A DNA stretch of 18,545 nt, from NCBI GenBank assembly GCA_017551645.1, contig JAFZLE010000036.1, positions 1 to 18,545 of the forward strand, read 5' to 3'. Every line of letters starts with the position of its first letter. The stretch's first letter is position 1. The position numbers and the translations under genes were made by a program. This DNA is from Clostridia bacterium. Lineage in GTDB: Bacteria > Bacillota > Clostridia > Christensenellales > Aristaeellaceae. The notes under the pieces were generated by a model. It worked only from the letters and a program-made list of their open reading frames with translations, was not told the origin of the DNA and searched no databases. Shown here piece after piece: positions 13,996-18,545 of the stretch.

Positions 13996-15381
13996 TCAGC
14001 GTCCCCCTATCATTACCTTGCACCTGAGCGCCGGACCGCCCATTCCCACGGGCATTGGCTGCTTTTTGCCGCAGTAGCCCGAAGAAGACCAGGTCACAGT
14101 ATCGCCTACCATGTCCACGGTCTTGAGCATCTCGAAGGCCACGCCGCTTATGGTGGTGTCCAGCAGCGCACGCCCCAGCTTGCCGTTTTTGATCTCGTAG
14201 CCCATGGTCACGCCGAACATGAATTCACCCGTGGTGTCCGCCTGGCCGTTTCCGCTGTCTATAAGATAATAACCGTCGTCTATGGAAGCGATCATATCCT
14301 CCAGCCGGCTCGTGCCGGGATGCACGGCAGTGTTCCTCATGCGGATAAGCGGCTCGTCCGAGAAGCTCCAGGCCCTGGCGTTGCCGGCAGGCGCCATATT
14401 GAAATGGTCCGCAGTCTGGCGGGAGTTCATGTAGCCTACCAGCATGCCGTCCCTGATGAGCGTGACATCGCCGGCCTTGGTGCCCTCGTCGTCCACGAAC
14501 ACGGGCAGCGGCGCGCGCTTGCCGAAAGCCTCGTACGCGAAATCCGAAAGCGTCACCAGGGGGCTTGCCACCTGCTTGCCCAGCATTTTGCCCGCTACGG
14601 AGCCGCCCATCACCAGGTCCGCTTCCACTGTATGGCCCACCGCTTCGTGGGACAGCATACCGGTCATCATGCCGCCCAGCACGACAGTTTTCATGCCTGC
14701 GTCCGCGTACACACCGTCCGCTTTTTGAAGTATGCTCTGATACAGCTTGTCTATGTCGGCGTACAGCTCGGCGGGATCGGCGAAGTTCACGTCGAACGTC
14801 CCTTCTCCGCCGAACGCCTTGAACAGCTCCACCGGCTGGCCGGAGGGCGTCGCGGCGGTAAACATGGCGTACACATAGCTCCTGGGCAGCGCGGTATGCG
14901 CGTCGGTGCCGTCAGACACCTTCAGCAGCTTCTCCACGCTGTCCTCTACCGCCATTATGCGGCGGCTGATGAGTTTGGGGCAGGCCTTCGCCACGTAGTC
15001 GTCCAGCTGGCGGGCAAAATCTATGTACGTTTTCTGCGGAGCGTCCGTGATGTTCACGTCAGTGACGTATTCGCCTTTGCCCAGAGGCTTGATGTCGGGC
15101 TTGCCCGCGGGCACGTGGGTGTCCATGAACACGGCGTTGTCGTGAGCAGCCTTGAGCACTTTATCGGCGGCCTGACTGCTGTATTCCGCCATGGAAGAAA
15201 AGCCGTACACGCCGCCCTTGTAGACTCTGGCGCTCACGCCCGACACATCCGTGCGGGAATTGGAAATAAGGTTGCCGTTAAGCAGCGCGGCGGAACGGGA
15301 ACGGCTCACCTGGCCCCGCAGCTCGGTGTGCAGGCCTTTCTCGAAACCGCCCGTACAGGACCTAAGTTCATCTTTAAGCAT
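13996..15381 (-). CDS. tldD: TldD-type zinc metalloprotease catalytic subunit
   Basis: Catalytic subunit of the TldD/TldE protease, which degrades unfolded peptides threaded into its chamber. The zinc motif HEAVGH is at residues 245-250 from the chosen start, within LSHEAVGHTVEADLV. The C-terminus has YCGKKQPMPVGMGGPALRC, typical of TldD. The start chosen is the ATG at 15379-15381, because AAAGGAG lies 4 bases upstream. The longest frame starts at 15411 but has no SD there and would add 10 residues of unlikely sequence. Length (461) is normal. It is followed one base later by the tldE subunit and preceded by the RHH gene, about 37 bases upstream. No signal peptide is present, so it is cytoplasmic. 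Confidence 0.94.
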   Translation of the reverse strand: MLKDELRSCTGGFEKGLHTELRGQVSRSRSAALLNGNLISNSRTDVSGVSARVYKGGVYGFSSMAEYSSQAADKVLKAAHDNAVFMDTHVPAGKPDIKPLGKGEYVTDVNITDAPQKTYIDFARQLDDYVAKACPKLISRRIMAVEDSVEKLLKVSDGTDAHTALPRSYVYAMFTAATPSGQPVELFKAFGGEGTFDVNFADPAELYADIDKLYQSILQKADGVYADAGMKTVVLGGMMTGMLSHEAVGHTVEADLVMGGSVAGKMLGKQVASPLVTLSDFAYEAFGKRAPLPVFVDDEGTKAGDVTLIRDGMLVGYMNSRQTADHFNMAPAGNARAWSFSDEPLIRMRNTAVHPGTSRLEDMIASIDDGYYLIDSGNGQADTTGEFMFGVTMGYEIKNGKLGRALLDTTISGVAFEMLKTVDMVGDTVTWSSSGYCGKKQPMPVGMGGPALRCKVMIGGR

Positions 15382-15418
15382 ACTGCTCCTTTCGCCCATA
15401 AGAGCTTGCATAATGTGG

Positions 15419-15625
15419 CTATTCTATATCCAGGTCCAGAGGCTTGTCGATCTCTTTGCCCACATAGCCGCCCGTCTTTCTGCGCTGACGTACGCACTCA
15501 GTGAGCAGATATTCTATCTGCCCGTTCACGGAGCGGAAATCGTCTTCCGCCCACTGCGCGATCTGGGCATAAAGTTTTGCGGACAGGCGCAGCGGCACCT
15601 GTTTCTTCGCATTATCGCTTTCCAT
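15419..15625 (-). CDS. Arc-like ribbon-helix-helix DNA-binding protein
   Basis: A 68-residue protein with an Arc/MetJ-type ribbon-helix-helix fold. The DNA-contact strand is at VPLRLS (10-15), helix A at 16-28 and helix B at RSVNGQIEYLLTECVRQRR (31-49). RSVNGQI closely resembles the RSVNSEI of phage P22 Arc. The C-terminal 18 residues are acidic and probably flexible. The ATG is one base after the SPFH stop (TGAGATG) and has no good SD, so translation depends on the SPFH gene. RHH repressors often bind repeats on their own promoter; the inverted repeat at 16647-16665 is a candidate target. No toxin partner is adjacent, so a toxin-antitoxin reading is not supported. Confidence 0.88.
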   Translation of the reverse strand: MESDNAKKQVPLRLSAKLYAQIAQWAEDDFRSVNGQIEYLLTECVRQRRKTGGYVGKEIDKPLDLDIE

Positions 15626-15626
15626 C

Positions 15627-16625
15627 TCAGTAAAGAGAGCCGGAATTCACCACCGGCTGAGCGTCATGGTTGCCGCACAGTACTACCAGCAGGTTGCTTA
15701 CCATTGCGGCTTTGCGTTCGTCGTCCAGCTCCACTATCTTGTTCTCGCTCAGGCGGTCCAGCGCCATTTCCACCATGCCGACGGCGCCGTCGACTATCAT
15801 CTTGCGGGCGTCGATTATGGCAGAAGCCTGCTGCCTTTGCAGCATGACCGCGGCGATCTCGGGCGCGTACGCCAGGTAAGTGATCCTGGCCTCGATTATC
15901 TCTATGCCCGCCTGCGCCACCTTCTGCTGGATCTCGTCCTTGATCCTGCCGGCAACGATCTCGCTGGAGCCCCTCAGGGAGCCGTCATCTGCTATGCCGT
16001 CGCCGGTGGTGTCCACGTTGGGCGCCACGTCGTACGGATACAGGCGCACCACGTTCCTGAGGGCACTGTCGCACTGCAGCGAAAGATATTCCTTGTAATT
16101 ATCCACTTCGAATACCGCCTTGGCGGTATCCACAACCCTCCATATCACCGCGATGCCTATCTCTATGGGATTGCCCAGGCAGTCGTTGATCTTCTGGCGC
16201 GAGTTGTTGAGAGTCATTATCTTAAGGGATATCTTGCGGTTGACAATGGGATTGGTGACCTGCCCGTTCACGACTATGGGCTTGTTCTCGTCGCTGGACA
16301 CGTCGCCGGACTGGTTCAGCCGAGTCTTTGCGGCGGGATTGACCGCCACGCAGAAGGGATTCACAAAGTAGAAGCCTTCGTCCTTTAATGTGCCCACGTA
16401 TTTGCCGAACAGTGTCAGCACCAGCGCTTCCTGGGGCTTTATCACCTTAAGCCCCAGCCATAACACCCAGCCGAAGCACAGATATACTATGCAGATCACA
16501 GCCAGCCAGTATATGTTCCGGGCAATACAGTAAATGGTCAGCAGCGTAGAAGCGACGTACAAAAGTATGCTGAGCCCCAGCACCAGAAACCCGTTCCTGC
16601 TGCGGGAAAGCACTTTCTCTGTCAT
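15627..16625 (-). CDS. SPFH/Band 7 (stomatin-like) membrane protein
   Basis: SPFH proteins form membrane scaffolds that organise microdomains and control partner proteases. The 332-residue protein has two hydrophobic segments at about 12-33 and 38-58, then the SPFH domain (62-260) and a helical region with the [28 protein letters not shown] block typical of this branch. A short Asp/Gly-rich loop ([10 protein letters not shown], 205-214) looks like a calcium-binding loop. The start chosen is the ATG at 16623-16625, with GGAGGT (16633-16638) 7 bases upstream; an upstream TTG lies inside the SD and is rejected. It heads the operon with RHH, TldD, TldE and MutT genes from its own promoter. Confidence 0.93.
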   Translation of the reverse strand: MTEKVLSRSRNGFLVLGLSILLYVASTLLTIYCIARNIYWLAVICIVYLCFGWVLWLGLKVIKPQEALVLTLFGKYVGTLKDEGFYFVNPFCVAVNPAAKTRLNQSGDVSSDENKPIVVNGQVTNPIVNRKISLKIMTLNNSRQKINDCLGNPIEIGIAVIWRVVDTAKAVFEVDNYKEYLSLQCDSALRNVVRLYPYDVAPNVDTTGDGIADDGSLRGSSEIVAGRIKDEIQQKVAQAGIEIIEARITYLAYAPEIAAVMLQRQQASAIIDARKMIVDGAVGMVEMALDRLSENKIVELDDERKAAMVSNLLVVLCGNHDAQPVVNSGSLY

Positions 16626-16646
16626 AAAAAAGACCTCCAATCACCT

Positions 16647-16665
16647 TGATATCAAAATAATATCA
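16647..16665. promoter_or_regulatory. Inverted repeat overlapping the SPFH operon promoter
   Basis: TGATAT (16647-16652) and ATATCA (16660-16665) form a 6-base inverted repeat with a 7-base spacer that covers the -10 hexamer. Occupation would block RNA polymerase. The RHH protein encoded second in the operon is a plausible but unproven ligand. Confidence 0.45.
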
Positions 16666-16685
16666 GGTATCGGAGGCTTTGTCAA
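16657..16685 (-). promoter_or_regulatory. Sigma-A type promoter of the SPFH-RHH-tldD-tldE-mutT operon
   Basis: On the minus strand a perfect -35 TTGACA (16680-16685) and a -10 TATTAT (16657-16662) are separated by 17 bases. The promoter lies in the last codons of the upstream small membrane gene. The predicted start is near 16650, with a leader of about 25 bases containing the GGAGGT SD. Confidence 0.75.
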
Positions 16686-17058
16686 GTCTGTCCTGTTGTT
16701 TTTTCGCGCGTTTTTCGGCGCGTTTGGCTTTATGCTTCTGCCGCATCTCGTGAAGCACCGCCAGGGTCTTCTGGTCGTTCGGGTAGAGCAGTTTAAGCAG
16801 TCCTATCGCTATCGCCACCGTGATTATCTTTTCCGGCGTAAACGGGAACCACAGCACGGCGAGATAGGCGGTGGATACGGCGGTCAGCCACTTTACGCCT
16901 CCGTACGTGCCCAATCCGAAGCAGATGTACGCCCAGCCGTTGGTTATCATCCAGCCTATGCCGAAGCAGATGAGAAAATGCGGATTTATTATGAACCAGC
17001 CTGCTTTTTTCAGCGTAGGCTCCCATTTTTCGAACAAGTCTTTGAGTTTCTGTCTCAT
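16663..17058 (-). CDS. Small conserved-looking membrane protein paired with GtrA
   Basis: A 131-residue membrane protein of unknown function. A charged N-terminal helix (1-18) is followed by hydrophobic segments at about 22-50, 56-72 and 76-92, including WFPFTPEKIITVAIAI (70-85). The C-terminal tail (104-127) is very basic, with many Lys and Arg. By eye it resembles an uncharacterised clostridial family found beside GtrA genes (from memory, not searched). The ATG overlaps the gtrA stop by 4 bases (ATGA), so the two proteins are probably made in a fixed ratio and may form a complex. The basic tail may contact phospholipid head groups or RNA; this is inference. Confidence 0.8.
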   Translation of the reverse strand: MRQKLKDLFEKWEPTLKKAGWFIINPHFLICFGIGWMITNGWAYICFGLGTYGGVKWLTAVSTAYLAVLWFPFTPEKIITVAIAIGLLKLLYPNDQKTLAVLHEMRQKHKAKRAEKRAKKQQDRLDKASDT

Positions 17059-17471
17059 TTTCCGCCCCTGGCCAGGTCGTTTGTGTCTATGGTCTTTCCG
17101 AACACCACAAACCTCTGGTCCAGGAATTCCGTAATAAAGTTGATGAGCATATTGATCACGGTAGCGACGGTCCCGTTTATGCCCCAGTTCTCGGTCATTA
17201 TCTTTTCAAACCAGGTGCTAAGGGGAGTGAACACGGCGTAATATGCCGCTACCAGCAGCATTGCCTTGGGGATATTGTTCGCGCTTTTGAACGTGTAGCG
17301 GCGGTTGATTGTAAAATTCCACACCACGCTGAGCACGAGCGCGATAAGATAGCTCGCCCATTCCACAAGCCCCAGCACGTCGTGCAGCAGGGTGAACGAG
17401 CCCAGCTCTATCAGCCCGGCAGACGCCGCCACCAGAGCGTATTTGATAGTCCTTAACAGTTCACGGTTCAT
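17055..17471 (-). CDS. GtrA-family membrane protein
   Basis: GtrA-like proteins are small four-helix membrane proteins thought to flip polyprenyl-linked sugars in cell-surface polysaccharide or teichoic acid modification. The 138 residues contain hydrophobic segments at about 9-30, 37-56, 69-88 and 101-118. The family signature WNFTINRRYTFKS is at 51-63. It lies 15 bases downstream of ricT and overlaps the following small membrane gene by 4 bases. No glycosyltransferase is present in the window, so its lipid-sugar partner is unknown. Confidence 0.9.
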   Translation of the reverse strand: MNRELLRTIKYALVAASAGLIELGSFTLLHDVLGLVEWASYLIALVLSVVWNFTINRRYTFKSANNIPKAMLLVAAYYAVFTPLSTWFEKIMTENWGINGTVATVINMLINFITEFLDQRFVVFGKTIDTNDLARGGK

Positions 17472-17486
17472 ATCGGTCAGTCAGGC

Positions 17487-18470
17487 TTACGCCTTGTCTT
17501 CTTCGCCGTGCAGGTTTTTTTCTATGAATTCGTCGGTATTCATGTTCTTTTCCCGCTTTTTATGGGGATAGTGAGGTTTTGATTCTTTGGGAGGCTGAGC
17601 CTCCGCTTCCGCTTCGTGCTCTTCTTTTTCTTCCGGTACCGGCTTGCCGGACCTCTCGCCCGGCTGCAGGCGGCGCACATCGTCTACCGGATATTCGCGT
17701 ATCTCAAAATCGTCGTCCACGCTGACTTTGACCTTGACTTTTTCCCTGAGCACGTTTATCTCAGTGACTACGCCTATGCCGTCGGGGGTCACTATATCCT
17801 TGCCTACTCTGGGCAGCTTTTTGAGCGTCTCCTCGTAGAAATCCTGCTCGTACTTAAGGCAGCACATCAGCCTGCCGCACTGCCCGGAGATCTTGGTGGG
17901 GTTAAGGGACAGGTTCTGCTCCTTTGCCATTTTAATGGACACCGGAGCAAAATCGCTCAAAAACGCGCCGCAGCAGATCTTTCTTCCGCAGATGCCCAGA
18001 CCGCCCAGGAACCTTGCCTCGTCCCTTACGCCTATCTGCCTTAGCTCGATACGGGTATGGAATACGCCCGCCAGGTCCTTGACCAGTTCCCTGAAATCCA
18101 CGCGCCCGTCCGAGGTAAAGTAAAACACCAGCTTGGAACCGTCGAACGCCGCTTCCACGTTCACCAGCTTCATGTCCAGTTTGTGTTCGGCTATCTTTTT
18201 TTCGCAGATCGGAAAAGCTTCTTTTTCTTTAGTACGGTTTTTCTTTTCCGTTTCGATGTCCTGCTCGGTAGCCAGGCGCACCACGGGCTTAAGCTCCCCC
18301 ACCACGCTGTCATCTGATATGTCCCGGGCGCCCGTCACCGCTTCGCCTATCTCGAGGCCTCTCACCGTCTCTACGATGACCTGAGAACCGGCTTCCGGCC
18401 ACACGTCTCCGGGAGAAAAATAGTATACTTTACCGGTGGACGCAAATCTCACGCATACAACTTTAGCCAT
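17487..18470 (-). CDS. ricT: RicT (YaaT)/PSP1-domain protein
   Basis: RicT, with RicA and RicF, forms the Ric (Y-) complex, which in Bacillus subtilis carries iron-sulfur clusters and FAD and promotes RNase Y-dependent mRNA processing. The PSP1 domain covers about 40-250. The paired cysteine clusters CGRKICC (161-167) and CGRLMCC (198-204) are intact and are the likely cluster ligands. After about residue 270 a low-complexity charged tail (acidic, then basic) extends to 327; the length and composition of this tail are the least conserved part. The ATG has GGAGGG just upstream. The gene lies 12 bases after a partial upstream gene that may be holB, an order known from Firmicutes. Confidence 0.94.
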   Translation of the reverse strand: MAKVVCVRFASTGKVYYFSPGDVWPEAGSQVIVETVRGLEIGEAVTGARDISDDSVVGELKPVVRLATEQDIETEKKNRTKEKEAFPICEKKIAEHKLDMKLVNVEAAFDGSKLVFYFTSDGRVDFRELVKDLAGVFHTRIELRQIGVRDEARFLGGLGICGRKICCGAFLSDFAPVSIKMAKEQNLSLNPTKISGQCGRLMCCLKYEQDFYEETLKKLPRVGKDIVTPDGIGVVTEINVLREKVKVKVSVDDDFEIREYPVDDVRRLQPGERSGKPVPEEKEEHEAEAEAQPPKESKPHYPHKKREKNMNTDEFIEKNLHGEEDKA

Positions 18471-18482
18471 TTTCCCTCCAAA

Positions 18483-18545
18483 TCAGGAATCATATATGTC
18501 AAACAGATCAAACAAAAGCGTTTCCAGCACGTAATGCCCCGCCAC
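18483..18545 (-). CDS. C-terminal fragment of an upstream gene, possibly holB
   Basis: The minus-strand frame entering from the window edge is open for 20 codons and ends with TGA at 18483-18485, 12 bases before ricT. The residues (HYVLETLLFDLFDIYDS) form an amphipathic Leu-rich helix like the C-terminus of the DNA polymerase III delta-prime subunit. In many Firmicutes holB directly precedes ricT/yaaT. The identification rests mainly on that gene order; the fragment alone is too short to prove it. Confidence 0.45.
   Translation of the reverse strand: MAGHYVLETLLFDLFDIYDS

Noticed and set aside
12292..15381. TldD/TldE as part of a RiPP (microcin-like) cluster
   Set aside because: No precursor peptide, cyclodehydratase, radical SAM enzyme or exporter is present in the window.
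12555..15504. Long plus-strand open frames opposite tldD, tldE and mutT (up to about 515 codons)
   Set aside because: They lie antisense to firmly identified genes, have no SD or family motifs, and have the His/Ala/Arg-rich composition expected from GC-rich antisense frames.
15419..15625. RHH gene as an antitoxin
   Set aside because: No small toxin-like gene is adjacent; neighbours are SPFH and TldD, so a regulator role fits better.

Overview
The window looks like a chromosomal segment of a Gram-positive anaerobe of the Firmicutes, most likely class Clostridia. The evidence is the lon-ysxC-rsmI gene order, a RicT (YaaT)/PSP1 protein, an Arc-type protein next to an SPFH protein, an HPr-like protein without its histidine, and strong GGAGG-type Shine-Dalgarno (SD) sites. 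Third codon positions are GC-rich, but ATA and TAT are common. The exact order or genus cannot be fixed from the sequence. Coding density is very high, and all genes except one small plus-strand gene lie on the minus strand. No tRNA, rRNA, insertion sequence, prophage or CRISPR array is visible.

Reading in the direction of transcription (high to low coordinates), block 1 (18545-16663) holds the end of a gene that may be holB, then ricT, a GtrA-family flippase-like protein and a small conserved-looking membrane protein. Block 2 (16685-12292) starts at a near-consensus promoter inside the 3' end of that membrane gene. It encodes a membrane SPFH protein, an Arc-like ribbon-helix-helix (RHH) protein, the TldD/TldE metalloprotease pair and a MutT-type Nudix hydrolase. 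A lone plus-strand gene (12042-12272) encodes an HPr-fold protein that lacks the phosphorylatable histidine. It converges on mutT across a shared hairpin terminator.

Block 3 (11869-5228) starts at a clear promoter. It encodes a secreted protein with Ig-like repeats and an NlpC/P60-like cysteine peptidase domain, then RNase Z, a membrane-spanning AraC-type regulator and a cytoplasmic GH35 beta-galactosidase. Block 4 (5196-1) starts at another near-consensus promoter. It encodes Lon, YsxC/EngB, RsmI, a diverged PlsC-like acyltransferase and a PAP2-type membrane phosphatase that is cut by the window edge. Neighbouring genes in block 4 overlap by 1 or 20 bases or abut exactly, so translation is probably coupled.

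Most of the content is housekeeping. The parts most worth a second look are the SPFH-RHH-TldD-TldE-MutT operon with an inverted repeat on its promoter, the structured divergent promoter region around 11830-12041, the short leader of lon with two mutually exclusive hairpins at the SD, and the acyltransferase/PAP2 pair riding on the lon operon.
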